This document shows, piece by piece, positions 47,066-62,600 of a stretch of DNA of 64,000 bases. The first letter of the stretch is position 1; each line of letters begins with the position of its first letter. Below the pieces are notes generated by a model. The model was not told where the DNA came from. It made no database searches and saw only the letters and a list, made by a program, of their open reading frames with translations. The stretch is from Larimichthys crocea. Lineage: Eukaryota; Chordata; Actinopteri; Sciaenidae. The position numbers and the translations under genes were made by a program. Where the stretch lies: positions 5,422,241 to 5,486,240 of the forward strand of contig NC_040033.1 in the NCBI RefSeq assembly GCF_000972845.2, given 5' to 3'.

Positions 47066-50000
47066 ACTACATTTAACAGGTGGATTTTCTTTCGTTTCAA
47101 CTCTTTGCAAGAATGCAAATGCGCTTAACAATTACTAACCTTTGATGCTATATATGTTAACATGTTTTTAATGACCCCTGTTTAAGGTTAACACTTTTCT
47201 CCGTGGTTCTGTTTTTTTTTGTTTACAATGTCACACTTACAAATGAGGTACTGAAAATTTAAAAAAATGAAACGAAACACTGATACTTCTCTAGGTTTTC
47301 TTTGTGCTCCTGTCTTCCGCTGATAAATGTATGATTTGAATTCATCTTTTAGTCAAATGACAAACTTTGTTTTCACAGACGACCGTTTGTTTTGTGACCG
47401 ATGCTGCATTGACCTCCTCTAACTTCTCGATGGGAGCGCTCCTTTTTAATCCGTTTGGCTTCTAAAAGCTGCTGGAAACGACCCGATTGACATATTTTCC
47501 TTGTAAAATACACGTTTCAAATTGTCATCAGCAGCTTACAGTGTTTACATGTTTTGTGTGGTTGCTAATGAGCAAATGAGTTGACGTGGTCCAAAATAAC
47601 ACTGCGGTTGTTGCGCAAAAGAAGAAGGAGGAATGAATATAATTAAGGAGTGGAAATAACAGATCTATTTTTAATAACGGGAACTCAGTGTTGGCCTTTG
47701 GACTGTTTTCTTTGTGCCGTTACATCTCCAAATGGAGTCCATCGAAATGACGTTTTTTCAGATCATTCAAATGTGACCTGTGAGCGAGAGACACGGCAGC
47801 GTTGGTATGTGTGCAGATGTCTTTTTCGTGTCACCATTTCCTATATATGATTTCAACATCGCACTGGCAGGAAGTTTACCCGTCACCACTTCCTCGAAGG
47901 GGCAAACCATTCGAGTAAAAAAAGGGGTGACGTGGGCCCACATGCACGCACGTCTCACATGGAAATAACGGCCTGACACTCGTAGAAATGTTGTCATTAT
48001 GGAACATACGATCACAACCAGTCGAGTTACTCAAATTTATCCGTGGAATCAGATCAGCTCAGTTTTTTTCTCATGAGTTTTTTGAACCATACGCACAGGC
48101 CATCTGGAACAATATTGATCCATTGATTTCAAATGAGAAACATCGTGTCACAGTACTCCGTGAACTCTTGGAGCACAATCAATCACTCTTGTCTTGTCCG
48201 CAGTTTGACTGTGGGTTCCCCCCTCCGAGTATCTTACTTTGTTTTTGATTAAATCTCTGCTTTTGCTTTTTACTAAATAAATTCCAAACCGTGATGAAGT
48301 GAAAGCAGCAAGTTACACTTTGTTAGAGATAATATTTTTGTATCTAATGTACCGTAACGGATGAAAAAAAAAAGGAATAAAGAAAGAAAAGGCTTGACTG
48401 AGGGAGAGGAAATATCATTGGTTTGATGGCTTCACAATGAGAGGCCTATAAAAAAAACATGGTGTAAAGAGTGTGTAGCCACTGACAACTTGGTTTGAAG
48501 TTCAGAAGATGGCCCATTTATTATTACTGTAACCATAACCACACCAAACCTCCATGTAACCACAGCACACGACCATTAAACTTCAGATACAAGTCTTTAT
48601 AATTAAACCTAACGAGCTTCTGAGCCTGTATGTTCTTATAATATGAATGAATGAACACAAAGCAGCTTGTTTTATTTATATTTCTCTATACGAAACATTT
48701 GAATATGATTGTGTTCCCTTTTTTGCAAACTCTGCTCAGCTCTGACAGGTGTCTCTCTATGTACAGAGCCACAAACATACGAACATAGACACAAAGATAC
48801 ATAGAAACACCACAACATAACAGCAAACAACATAACAGCAAGACCAGACATTCAATACAGCACATTTACCACATTTATCTCTCCCTATCCTGTGCATAGA
48901 TGCTATGGCAGAAGGTGCAAAACGCCTGCCATGGCAGGCACCGATGGCACTCTGGTTCACGTTTGTAGTCCGAGTAGTATTGACCAATCATGTTTGAGTA
49001 TGCTTTGGTTGCAACAATCTGTGTGGAGAGCAAAAAGAGGCGGCCTGGATAACATCGAACCCCAAGACATGACGATGTGGTCAAATCACATCAACCCAAA
49101 GTGCTGGACAAAGTGTTTTGATCTTGTGAGGGTGTCCAATGAAAAGGTTAGAAGATCACAGTCATTTGGGAACCATTAAGGTCAATTTGTGAGATATTTT
49201 ACTGGGTTAGAGACAAATTTGACCTCATGAGGGCACAAGAAGGAAAAAGTCATGGGATCAGTAAAGTCATAAAGAGTTGTTGAGGTATTCCAGTCTGCAC
49301 TGGTCCTGCAGCCATAAAACCATAAAACAAAGAACCAAAATGAAAACAAAACATTGAACCCTGTTTTACATTTCAAATGGTAATTTTAAATCGTAGCCTG
49401 TAGCGTGGCTAAAAGTCGGGCCAGTGAAACAGCCACAGAAGAAGAAGAAGAACTTTGTTCTGGTGAGCTTCCCCCTCAAACATTAATCAGTGTTTTAGTG
49501 GTTATGGAGCTCGCTCATCCCATTACTCAGTTAAGCAGTTACAGCAGTCAAACTCTCTGTTGAAATGTCCTCGATCTGAATATTTATTCAGTCACGTTGG
49601 GTCATAAACACCCGTCAGAGCTGCACGGTAGCTCAGATACAGAAAATTACATCTAGTAAAAAACCCACTTAAACCGAATGAACTCCCACTGACACCTTCC
49701 CGCTACTGGTCGTGTCCCAGTGTAAGAAAACAGACTCTCTGTTTTGACTGCACATTCTAGCCCATCATAACATTTGCTCTGAGAAATGGAGGGGGATTCA
49801 AATAAAACACGTGTGAGAGACAACACGCTGTACATAATTACAGACGGGCAATCTCAAGTGAATCTTCGGTTGGTTGTTTTCTGGGAAAACACGGCTACCG
49901 CGGGATATTTTTCCACTCTCAACTTGAAGTTTTAACCTCGGCGGTGCTGTTGTTTCGCTCCACGCATCCATCATGATAGAAAAAAAGAAGCTTTATTTTA

Positions 50001-50568
50001 TTGTGATCGTGCAATGTGAGTGCATGAATCATATTCTAGGTCTGATTTTTGCTCGGTGTGTCAAAGGATTTATGGCTTAAAATAAACTAGAACATGTGCG
50101 GGACAAGCAGGAACGATAGATTTATTAACATGTCAGATTAAAATCGCTACAAAAACATACAGTGTCTGTCAAAAAAAGAGCAAATATTATGTTTGAATGC
50201 GGCAGAAGTATAAGATTCGGGAATATGCAAACAAGACACAACAAGTCCAGGCAGAAAATGAATGCCTGGAAGTTATGCATACTTACTAATCTTTGGAGTT
50301 GGAGATGTTTTGTTGGATTGCGTAGCCTCGGGGCACGTATAACAAGTGGCAGTGCTGCGTCTCGCCTCTGTGTGTTGTGTAACACGCATGTGTGTTTAAC
50401 ATTTGTCTCTCCGTGCAGATGGTCTTCATTCCACACATTCCTTCACATGCCATTCGTCATGACAACCGCAGTCATTTGCTTCCGTCCAACACTAATCGAT
50501 CAAGGTCACTGATTGTTTCTTAATGTGACGAGGTGTCTGATGTTTTTCTATTTTTGTGTGTCAAACAG

Positions 50569-50628
50569 ATGGACGACATTGACGCCATGTTCAGTGACCT
50601 GCTGGGGGAGATGGACCTCCTCACTCAG
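50569..50628 (+). CDS. apbb1ip: apbb1ip first coding exon, talin-binding helix
   Basis: Encodes MDDIDAMFSDLLGEMDLLTQ, the amphipathic helix known in RIAM to bind talin. The ATG directly follows the acceptor (tcaaacag), so the exon carries no 5' UTR and upstream sequence must be spliced on. Confidence 0.88.
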
Positions 50629-53600
50629 GTGAGCTATCGCTGTCGTCATGACAACTACAAGGCGTAATTTCTAGACTTTTTCTTTTGTTACCTATCATTA
50701 TTTATCACTTAATATTACTTACTGTTCTGTAAGTACTGCTTTAGAGACACTCTTATATATTGGTATGGGTTGATTGCATTTAGTTTTTCTTTTTTAATTA
50801 TTATTTATATCATCATTACTATTATTTATTTGTTTATTGAACATATTGTTTGTTTTGTGTCAATGGCTAAAAGCAGTTTGCAAGTTTCAGCGATAAAAAC
50901 CTGAAAAAACAAAAGTCTGGATTAGAAAATGGCAAAGTTAAGCAGGAATTTCTTTTTTTAAAGACAAATAAAGGTGAATAAATAATAAAAAATAATTAAA
51001 AAAGTGGATGGATTCATGAAGTTTCATTGTGTAGCATTGAATCCCACTCTGATTTTGCTTTGTTTCTTATTATTTGCAGTAAGTTGGTGCCATTTTTGTC
51101 CATAATTTAGTCTCCAGATACATTTTTCGAGTCATTTTTGGTTTTATCGTGCACAATAAAATAAAACAACACAGAATAAGAGACAGGAAGCAGCTCTGAG
51201 ACAAACAAAAGAGACGAGAACCCAAAAACACTGAATACTACAGGCTGCATGCTCTAAAATACTCTATACTATACTCTGTTTTTATACTGTACATGTTAAC
51301 AGAGCCAGTTACCTCAGAAATATGTATACATGAATATTCTTCTATCTATTATTGTTCTTTTAGGCCTAAAGCAGACGTGTTGATTGCTGACCGTGTGGGT
51401 TATTTCATCTAAAAACTCTGTTTAGTGTAATTAGTTGTCCTGGTTGTGAGTTTGATAGCTGACAACACCAACTTGATTAGTCTTAAAAGTTGAAAACTAC
51501 TTATTTAAGGTACATATGGCACAAAGGACCAACTTTAAAAACAGCAGGACTTGTTAAATTTCCAGTTGAGTGCACCACTTCCTCTTTGTTTCAGCAGTGA
51601 AATATAACTTTTTTAATGAAAGAGATTATACAGACTTGGCGTGCGACACATTTTCTCCAGACTTCCTGTGGTTTAATCTCTCATCTTATACCTTAAATGG
51701 GCTTTTCCTTTAGACAGATGACAAACTCACTAAAAACCACCATCGATCATCGAGACACTCTAGACTGGCAAGCACAACAGACACAGTGGGGGGGGGACAC
51801 ACTCTTTGTGGTCATCTAACAACCATAAATTACACTCTTTTGGAGGGGGTCAAATGGCAAACTCATAAGCCAGCTAAAGATTACACATTTCTCTCTTAGT
51901 GAAAGTCCTGCTGATCACTTTGATGTTGTTTTCCAGCCCACCAGTCGTTTTAAATCACTCCCATTCGCCCGAGGGGAGGTTAATGTTACACATAGAAGGC
52001 CTGTCGAGGTGTAATACGTAAAAACAGATGTAACATTACACATGTAAACATTATACCCGCTTACATAATGTTTGGGGACAGTTTATGTTTCAGAGCACTC
52101 AGAATATGTTGTGGATTAACTCCCTGAGCCTCCGGGGGTCTTACTGCTGTACAGATATTGTATTCATGCTCTTATAAACACACCGCCTTGTTTATTCTTC
52201 CCCGCAGAGTCTCGGGCAGGAAACAGTACCTCCTGCATCTCCACCCAGCACCAACAAGGAAGTCAACTTCTCCATCGGCTTCACCGACCTGAATGGTGAC
52301 TTATCATTTTTCTCTCTTGCGTGTGTGGAAATACCACAAAAGGCCGGGTGTTGACTGTTTGCACACTGACTTACAACATATACTGTATATTGCATGTTTC
52401 ATTAATTATCTGGAAAATGGTTGCTCATGATTGCTTTTAGTGATGTAAAGAGATGACATTAAAAAAAAACTGGTGCCCTGCGGTGTCTGGCTACCGTTCA
52501 AGGGCTGATTGCAGACAAAGATTGAGGTCACTGTATGTGCTAATTACTCCGGCTCTGATGGGCTGTAAAACAAGCAGGTTAATGTTACAGCAAGGTTACA
52601 GCAGCTGCTGTTATCGGTGCTCAGTCTCACCCTTTCCCTGTTGTCTTTCCATTAGCTATGTCTGTATAATTAAATGCTTTAAAAGCAGGTTTGTTTGTCC
52701 GTGCAGCTCTTCATCACAATTTACTTTTTTTTTTTAGACAAACCTTCAGAGATTTAACTGCAGCCAACCGCAAAATAAACATTTTCTAACAAGACTGAAA
52801 ATCTGCAACCAAGCTGGAAGCTCTCAACATCTTAACTTAACTACAATTGATATTGATTACAAATTAGCGGTTAACAGTACAGCTTACAGATAATGACTGT
52901 AAAATTAACAACCAAACTGTTATTTGAAAGTATCATACCAATATTTCACAGGCTAAATGCTGTATTATTTATACAGTATTTTTCTGTTTTCTTAAATTAC
53001 GTACAATTATTTATACAGTATTTTTCTGTTTTCTTAAATTACGTACAAATCTATGTAAACTGTGACCTATTATCATAATTTTATTGTGAAATAATCCTAG
53101 GAAAATCTGTAAAATAAGTGTTTCTCTGCAAATCCTTGACTGAAAATGTCAGTAAATTTATAGTTTTTGACATTTCAATTATGATATTTTACTTTAATTT
53201 TACAGTTTTTGATTTGTTTTGTCATTTCACCGTGTTTTTTTTTTTTTTTTAGTTTCACCAAAGTCAGTAAGATTCATCCCCTGTGGACCATGAACATGTA
53301 CAAAATGTCATGGCAATCCACCTTTGCACTTTCAAGCATGTTGCAGAAACTATGTTGGCTGTAAAACCTGCAACAAAACATGAAGCTCCCTATCTAGAAG
53401 TAACTCTCTTCAGTTCAGTTCAGTTCTCTAGTTCAACACAGTGTCTGTACACATTAAAGGCTCATTCTAAGGTAACAAAGCAACTCTTATTTTTCATGCA
53501 CGAATGAAAACAGTTCCACTTCTGCCAGTAGATCGTCATAAATGTTTCACATTGGACCTTTAGCAATAGGGACAGACATGAGGAACAACATGAACATCCT

Positions 53601-56600
53601 TTTATTTGTTTTTATTACGAAGCATGATGAAAACAGAAAAACACACATCATTGCCAAAAAGGAACTAAGACATCCTTGATGTGCTGAGTGGTTTAAACAT
53701 TTTAAAAGTTCACTTTTAATATACAAACTGTGCCTGAGTCAAATAAATCCATTTTCTTCTCACACCAGAGTCTCTCAATGAACTGGAAGACACAGATCTG
53801 GACGCGCTCATGGCTGATTTGGTGGCCGACCTCAATGCGACGGAAGAGAAACTTGCAGCAGAGATACAGGGTCTGAAGGTGCCATCACCGCCCCCGTCAG
53901 ACTTACCGCCTCCACCTACGGACCTGAGCACACACCCTGCCTCATCGTACGCTTCCCCAACCTCACCAGCGAGCAGCACCGGCAGCAGCGTCAGCACCCC
54001 GGCCTCCTCTGCCACCTCCCCTATACCACCTCCTCAGTCTTCAAAGCCTACAAAGGTACAGCTTGTAAAATAAGAGAAGCACCTCTCTGCTAGGACTGGG
54101 TGAGAGGTTTAATTAATTGAGGATAATAGAGAGTTGCTATGGTTTTGAAGAAAAAGCCCAAATATTGGATGACAGATGATGAAGTTGAGAAGAAGAAGAA
54201 ACATGAAGCACAAAAAAGGAACTAATGTCACGATCTTTGTTTTATTGGTTTACCATGAGAAAGCAGTTTCTAAACCATGCGTGACAAGACAGTATTACAA
54301 CGCAAACACGACCAGTTCCCAGCGTATACATATCTGGTGAACTCTTTCTGTCTTTGCGGAGCTGGGATGAGTGGTATTCTCTTATAACGGGTTAGGACGG
54401 TGAGATCATGGCGAGAGCTGTTGCTTTGACGGAGGCATCTGTTACAGTTACAGAGACTCGTGAGGCCAAACAGCCTCAGAGAGTCTGTCTGGAAGAGATC
54501 AAACACATGAGGCAGGAAAAGAGTAACAGGATCAATACCAAAGGTTGTAGAAAGGGGAGGTAAAGATGTGGCAGTGGTGAGAGGGCGGAGGGGGGGGTTG
54601 AAGCCTAGACGGGAGCTTATTGCTTTAGCAGGACTTGTTACCTCATCCTTCTGAGGTAAAAACACCAGCTGTGCTGAGGCAGAGAATGTGTCATTGTTAG
54701 TCAGAGGTGTACAAGTTCATTAAAACTGCAACACAAGCAGGATTTTTATGTAAAAAAAAAAAACACATCTGATTTATAAGCCGGAGAAAAAGCGTGTCCT
54801 ACCCTCGCTAATTGAGATCCAGTAGATTAGACGCGATGTCCCCAAATTAAATTCTTTCGACGGCACATTCCAGTCACGAAATTAAAACTGAATCAAAACA
54901 AAACATTACACCTCCTGAGCAGCGGTAAAGTGCTAACATCCACAGAAAAAGAAAAACTCACCACTGTTGGATCATTTCCTCTCATTTAGCTTCAGCATCG
55001 TTTTCAAGCGATAGGTCAGCATTTTAAGAAACTTATCCGCTTATTCACTTTTTTGTTTTGTTGAGAGTTAGATGAAAGGATTTCTTCCACTCTCTAAATA
55101 CGAGGACACATCCAGCAGCAGATCATCTTAGCTTAGCATCAACACTAGGAACAGCTACCCAGGCACCTAACAGCACCTCTAAAACTCACAAATAAACACG
55201 TTTTCTTTAATCGTACAAAGACTAAAGTTTAAAAATGACACCTTGCAGTTTTAAGGGCGTGCCGGACTATTTCTTGGTTCATGGGCAGTGACTTCCTGTA
55301 GTCTTCGCTGGTTGCTTTCATCATTTCACAGCTATTGGCCAAGAAATTGATCAGCGGAAGAAACGCCCAGCAGTCAGTTTGCTCTTTGTATGAACTGAAC
55401 AAATGAAATAAGGCTCGCTGATTGAGTCAGACTTCTTAAGACTCAATTTTAAATGACTTCTCTTTGATTGATTGATTTATTTTAGTTTAGTTATTGTAGT
55501 TTTACTTTATCCTTTACTCCTTTAATCCTTTTCATATAAATGTTTATTGTTATTTAATATCTTTTAATCTTTTAATCATTGCTTTTATCATCTCTCTCTT
55601 CATTGTACAGTCGTTTTTTATGCCTTACATTTTTACTTTTGATCTCACCTGTGTCGCCTTCTGTTGGGTCAGCTGCTCTGTAAAGCACATTGTAAACTTT
55701 TAAAGGTGCTGTATAAATATAGTTATATTTAATATCATAAATTAGTTATAGAGTAATAATTAGTGAGCTTTAGAGGTGCTGGTGGGCAGAGTTTGTTACC
55801 TTTGGACTGACATCAAATATAATTTCTTGGTCCTGATTTTCCAAACGTTTTCCCACTTTCTGTGTACTAGATTATAACTCGTGGCAGATGAATGTTTATT
55901 CCTCACTGTAATAATCATTATATATTCTTATTTGTCCTGTTTAGGAGGAAATCGAGGCGCAGATGAAAGCGGACAAAATCAAACTTGCTCTTGAGAAGCT
56001 CAAGGAAGCCAAAGTGAAGAAGGTAAGCCGATGGTGAAGCGATCTTACATCCGCTGGAAACAATAAACTTTAAAGACATCGTGAATTACGGCTACATGGA
56101 CATCACTGTAAAAGACGTCATGTTCAAACGTAGTCTTTTATTTTCTTCTTTTGGAAGAGCCATCTATCACGGTAATGAATGGCCACTTTCATCCAGTCAA
56201 TGTCGTGCAGGACAGCACGGTTTCCTCTGCGGGTGATATGTGGACACTTTCTCATCTTCAAAGCCAAGTCAACAGAAGCGCAGACATGTGGTCTTGCATG
56301 CAAAGCTTCACATCAGGATCTGCGATTTTATACAAACTAGCTTCCCGACAATCTTTTCTTTTATCATAGATGATCTGACCGATGAAATAAATGCTGAGGA
56401 AAGTTAGAACTTGCATTAACGGGCCTGTTTTTCCCTTTTTTGAAAAGACAGTAATTGTTTAAAACCTAAAGAAAGCAGCCATGTGTGCGCAGATATGAGG
56501 AAACACAGACCACTGGCAACTTTCACAGGAACATCTGTATCATAGTTGTTAGATGCAAGAGTGCAAAGTACACTCTCAGTGGTTTTCAGCAGAAACCACT

Positions 56601-59600
56601 GAAGGCAAAGGCTGTTACGTTTCGGATGAACCCCAGTGGTTCCGGGGGCATGCTCCTGACACGTATCACATGTTTTGAAGATGCATATGGAAGAGCTGTA
56701 AGAGGTAAATCAACTTGATATAAGTGACATTTCATTCAGCCACATGCCAAACCCATATTGTTTTCCAGGGAAGGTCGAGACAGAGAAACATGTGATCTAA
56801 CACTCTAAATCCTCTTGTGATAACCATCTCTGAAACCCACATTTTTATGACACAAGGCAAGCGATTGGCTGACCTTGGCTCTGTGAAACTCCTCAGCTTC
56901 CCAAAAGCTGGATTTCATTCAGATGAGAGGAAGTGTGAAGCCGTATGAGCCTGCGCAGCGCTCCAGAGCATGATTAATCTCTGCCGACTTTGTCTCACCC
57001 AAAAGGAGACAAATTCGATACTGGAGAAATTACAGAAGAAGCTCAACAGAGTGGAGACACAGAAGTGCTGATGCTCCAACTCTTCGAGTAAAACTAACAT
57101 TAAGAAAACAGAAACAACCATTTACTCTGCATGGCCTGTAATTAAACTGGCTAACAAACAAGCTGCATGTGCTTCGAGGCTGGATTTGATGTTTTACTTC
57201 AGAGACACCTGCTGCTGTCCACAACATGTTTTAACTTCAATCTGGCGAGCAGATGACAGAAAACCTCATGTTTTCTGAAAGACAAGAATGTCAGATTACT
57301 GCTTTATGTCTCGCTGCTTGGAACATTTTCTGTCGTTTATTGTTTATTGCGGAAAAATACAGCAAAGTACAATAAAATCACATTTCTCTGTGACAGCTGG
57401 TGGTGAAGTTTCTGTTGAACGACGGCAGCGCTAAGACGCTGATGGTCGACGAGAGGCAGACTGTCAGGGAAGTTCTGGACAACCTGTTCGAGAAGACTCA
57501 CTGCGACTGCAACGTGGACTGGAGCCTGTGCGAGACCAACCATGAGCTGCAGCTCGGTGAGTTGCTGCGATACGGCATCGAAAATACTGTAACATCATGT
57601 GGTGGGTGCGACATTGTGGCGCTGCATCTATATTTATATCTATATATAGAACTTTTCATATCAGGTTAGTGCATTTCAAAGCGCTTCAGAGATGACTAAC
57701 AAGCTGATGATGAGAGAAGCATAAACAACGAAACCAAGTTGAGACTAGTGCACACACAAAAGGTCGAAATGATACATCTAAAAATAATGATGAAAGACAA
57801 TCAAAAATAAAATATATCAGACGGTAAAATACAATAAAAATGTTTTAAGGAAGCCAATCTAACGACTTTAAGATGAGTTTAATGACTTCCCTCCTTCTGG
57901 TTCTGGTTAGCACTTTAGCTGATTTATGACTTTTTTGGGACGAGTCTATCCTGCTGGATATAAAAGTGTACATCATGCGTACTCTGAATCCATCAGAGTG
58001 AGAAATGGTCGCACTTTAGCTGCATTTTTCAGATGTTAAAAAGCTGATTTATGACATACCGCACACACTTAATCTTAAGATGACACAGGAGTTTCTTGCT
58101 TATTTGCAAGTCCTAGAAAATGTAATTTTGTGGCTAGTTTTTGTCTAAGATTTCAGATGAGCTATATAGTGACATGAAGGCAGTATTATATATAAAATAA
58201 CACGTCTAAAACTGGCATCAGTAGGCTTTGTGTCATCAGAAGACACAGCCACATAAAGCCGCGTGTCATCAGCGTAGAAAGACACATTCTCCTCATGATA
58301 TATACAAATTTAGAAGACTGTAACCAGCTGAGGAGTGTTTATGACCAAAGATTAATCCATCAACAATCACCATTACCTTTAATGTGTTGCCACTAGTTTA
58401 TATAGCAGCATTGTGGCTTAAATCTGTGAGAGATTTGCTGTTTTTAAACACCTTGTGACAGGTTAAGTATGTTCAGGGGGGAAATTTAAAAATAATGGGG
58501 TGCACAATTCCAGCAGCAGCAGTTTAGAATAAATCAAAGACACACAAAGAATAAAAAACACAAAGATAAAGTAACTGGTAACACTGCTTTGGTAACAATT
58601 TGTGGTGACTTTAGTGCACAAACACAGCAGCTGGGCAGGAAATACCTGCAAAACACAGTGCAGCGGTAAACGTAGACTTCCACTTTAACAACATAAGCCC
58701 TCGGTGTGTTTTTATATGAATTGTCAACTGCGCACACAAACGTGCAGGGTGGGATATTTCATTCAGGCCCAGATGATGGACTGTGTTTTTATTGGCACGA
58801 TGGCAGCCACACTGCAGCAAGCTCACAATGAAACATTGATCTTACTCCCACCCGTCCTCCTCTCTTTCCTATACTCTCTCTTACCCTATCTCTCTCTCTC
58901 TTGCTTACGCACACACATACAGTGCAGACAGGTGGGTTTAATTTGCTGTATCGGACACTGTCAGTCATCCTCCCTGTCATGTGGAAATAAAAGCCTTATG
59001 ATCTCAATCCTCCGTCTGAGCTGTCTATGCTATATTTACTTGAGCTGCTAGACTCTTGGATTGTCTAGCCGCTGTTTTCTAATGATTTCATCAGATTGTC
59101 ACAGAGATAATTCATATTTTATAGCAACCGATCCTATATATCATGAACAGGGAGTCATTTTACTTCGTCCTGAAACTATTTTAATGAGATACTGATGGTA
59201 AAGTCATTAACCTCCATGAGCGGTGAAGTCAATATTATTTTAAATGAAAATTATATTCAAGTAATTTTATATGCAGCTAGTTAAGCCGTGACACACTTAA
59301 TTAAAGGATAAGCCTGGACTTATTACATATTTTTCTTATTTTCAACTTATTCCAATAAGGGAACAAAACCAGGAATGTTTCCCTAATCTATCCAGCTGTC
59401 CGCCTCAAGGCCCATTTATCCTACCAAATCTTTAATAAATAAATCAGAAATATATAGTTTTATTATAAAATGAAAGATTAAGCAATTCTCTTCAACTGTT
59501 GGTCACTATATTTTGTAGCAACTCTCAAACAAGAGTACATAACGGGTATGTTGGGGACTATTTTAGGCAGTGGATTAATACACAATTGCTATGTTAGTGT

Positions 59601-62600
59601 TTACAGCACCGTAATAAAGGAACACGTGTCTAATTCATGTATTTTTAATAGTTTTTGGACCTTAACAGTACGGCACAGAGGGATTTGTTGGCAAATACTT
59701 TGTAGCATTGCGAAGAGAAGTAACTCAAAAACATAAACATCAAGCTGATTTTGATTTTTTGATGGATGTGGCTGAGTTTGAAACACTTGAAACATCTGAT
59801 AGACACATTCAAATTCAACCTCACAACAAGTACAAACATGCGTCTTCATGCATTGGAGGCTAAGTGAAAATATATATATGTGCTGCCGGTGCAAAACAAA
59901 TGAGGTGTTAAAACAGAGTTTATTTTTATCCAAATGACAGCTCATGTCCGACACACACATCTATTTAAAGTGTGTCATCCAAACAAAACTTCTTCTGTTC
60001 GGGTCATTTGACTCATGAGCACGGGGGTGGACAGAGTCTTGTGTCACCTCTGACTAGCAAGGCCAGATGACAGCTTGACAATGGAAACACATTTTCCCCC
60101 CCGACCTTTAATCTCTATCAACGAAAAAATGTCCAACAAACGCCCACCGAGCTCAACGGCGTCTTCAAACAGTGAAGATCTCTCTGTTTAAATTTATCCA
60201 TGTGCTCACCATGCACACCACCGAAACACATCATGTGGTTAAAGCAGTTCAAAGGGGTTTTTACTCCACTCTGGCAGCAAAGTCACACCATCCTTTTAAT
60301 GATTGTAATAGTCAAACTATGGACTGGAACCCTGGCAGCAATTTATTTAATGCCTACCTCCACCTTGGCTGGTATCCTGTAATTGGGGACCATGGCTAAA
60401 CTACAGTCAAATGCCCAGTGCATGATGGAGATCTGTGGCACTGAGTGTGTGGGTGGGCAGAACGGAGGCGGAGGAGAAGGTGGTGGAAATAGGCCTTAAT
60501 GTGTTTTCGTGGTTTAGTGCCATTTAAAGTCCTTCCAACAAATCAGGAGGCTTGTATATTATTGAGCCCTTCCTTAATCCATCCCACTTGAAGAAGACTT
60601 TCTTACAGCTGTGAAATTGACTTTGAACCGAGCTCAGCTGATTTAAAGATTTTCGTGACAGAGTGAACTACTGTACATATGGTAAATCATTTGTTTTGAC
60701 ATGTTTTATGGTACAAAGCTAAAGCCGGGGGGACGCGGAGAATATAAAGTGAGATTAAAGACGGTTGTAGATTCTGGTTTAAATAATAATGTACTGTGTG
60801 AGAAAGTAAACTGGAGATATTTTTAATCTCCCAAAGCCCAGAGTGCTGTCATCAGTGCTGAGAAATGATCTTGTACGGCTGATAGAGAGATTAGCTGTGT
60901 TTACTGCGGAGGTGAAACGTAAGCAAGTATATTTATTTATGAGCGTACTGTACTTGACTGAAATTCAAAGCTACTTGTACTTTACTTTTTTACTTTTTAC
61001 TGCTGCTTGAGAACATTTCGAAACCGTTCTCTCTGGAAAATTACACCACTGTTATCAAAGTTTTAGTTGCCCAACCATCGTAGGGGTTTCTGGCACAACT
61101 TCAGCCACTTACAAGCTGCATGGAGAAAGTCTACAGATCTAAACTGACCCTGATAAAAGCCACAAGCTGAAACTCACAATAAAGACTTTCTTTATGGAAC
61201 TGGTGCTGGAGATTTGACCTTAACTTTAACCTGATTATAGCCTTTCTTCAGTCATTTTTAACGGTCACATGGCACAGTTTCAGACTTGCTTCAGTGTTTT
61301 GTGATGACAGCCACTCGTCTCATTCTGTCATTGTCACTTGTATATAGTTTTTTCTCTATTTGTAGTTTTATTTTTTATAATATATTCTAGTTTTACTTTT
61401 TATATAGTTTTCTATTTGTAAAGATCTTAACGCAGGTTTCATTTAAATCCAGGTTTATCTTATAGGTTAACTTTAGTGTATGTTTACTGTGAATGTCTGA
61501 ATTTCCTTTACTTTCCTTTTCACACATATATATTTATACATTTGAATGATTAGTGCGGCTTTACAGACTGACTAATAGACATTGTAATCTTAATGAATTG
61601 TTTAAGTTTGTTACCAACAACCCTGTATGTTTACTCCAAAACTTTTACTCTCATGGATGTATAACAAGACAATGGACCTTTACCCCATTGGGTCTGTGCT
61701 TGTTAGATCCATTCAGTAACCTATCCATGACTTGTAATTGAGTATTTTTGCATTATTTTGCCACGTGTATAATTAGAAAATTTTATACTTTGGCATCCCA
61801 CAATGGAAGAATCAAAAGGACATGTTGAATCACAAAAATACATCTAGATGTTCACCAGGATTGTCTCATTGGTCTACAAACCAAAACTTATACCATCATC
61901 GCATAAAATTAAACATATAGTGGCTTTAAATCTGAATACTTCCACTTCTTGTTTGCTGATGTCTAAGTTTGCTTTTCTTCCGACAGAGCGGACGTTTGAA
62001 GACCACGAGAACCTCGTGGAGCCTCTTCTCGCCTGGACGAGGGACAGCGAGAACAAAATCCTCTTTCAAGAGCGCAGGGAAAAAAATGAGGTTTTCAAAA
62101 ACCCACAGGTTGGTCCCCCCCTCATTATACGTACCTTTTATATACCTCTGTGAACATAAACCGAGTGATCAGAAGTGATGTGATTTCGTAAAAAGTACAA
62201 CACTGGCTAGTTCATTATTCCTGACCTTGTGCAAATCTATCTCCACATTGTTTCAGCTCAGTGCCATCTGGCTATTTTCACTGCTGAATCGCCGTCTGAG
62301 TTATGAGATGTCTTTCCACCGTGTAGGATGACCTCTTACATTTATGTCCTCACTGTAATATATCAGACAAAACAGCTTCAGGCAAAAGACATCAAGATCT
62401 TGGCATGTTTGTTGATATAATGGGAACCCTTTATAATCTTAGAGTGTTTAATGGATTCAGTCTGTTGGCAGAGACAAATAGCCGGGTTGGAAAAAACGGT
62501 GAGATATTCTCATTTTTAAACTACTCCATCATGCCTTCCACGTTCCCCAACAAAAGGCTGATCTGTTTTATACGGCACGTCCCATTCAATTTACAGTTTC

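Larger units (their letters stand above)
41480..50560. other. Spacer between the minus-strand gene and apbb1ip, no coding exon supported
   Basis: It contains GT and GA microsatellites (42077-42097, 44127-44144), a degenerate array of 'ctcataatttcgact' type words (about 42330-42620), repeat copy 2 at 42790-43092, a foldback at 46918-47065 and several poly-A/T tracts. One or more 5' UTR exons of apbb1ip probably lie here, because the first coding exon at 50569 is preceded by a splice acceptor; I could not place them. Confidence 0.55.

Noticed and set aside
48924..48939. Perfect 16-bp palindrome GCCTGCCATGGCAGGC
   Set aside because: Short, isolated, and expected occasionally by chance; no flanking gene or promoter to give it meaning.
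54270..54665. 131-residue open frame on the minus strand in apbb1ip intron 3
   Set aside because: No recognisable domain, no splice-flanked partner exons, and GC/low-complexity content could produce it by chance; no evidence of conservation available.
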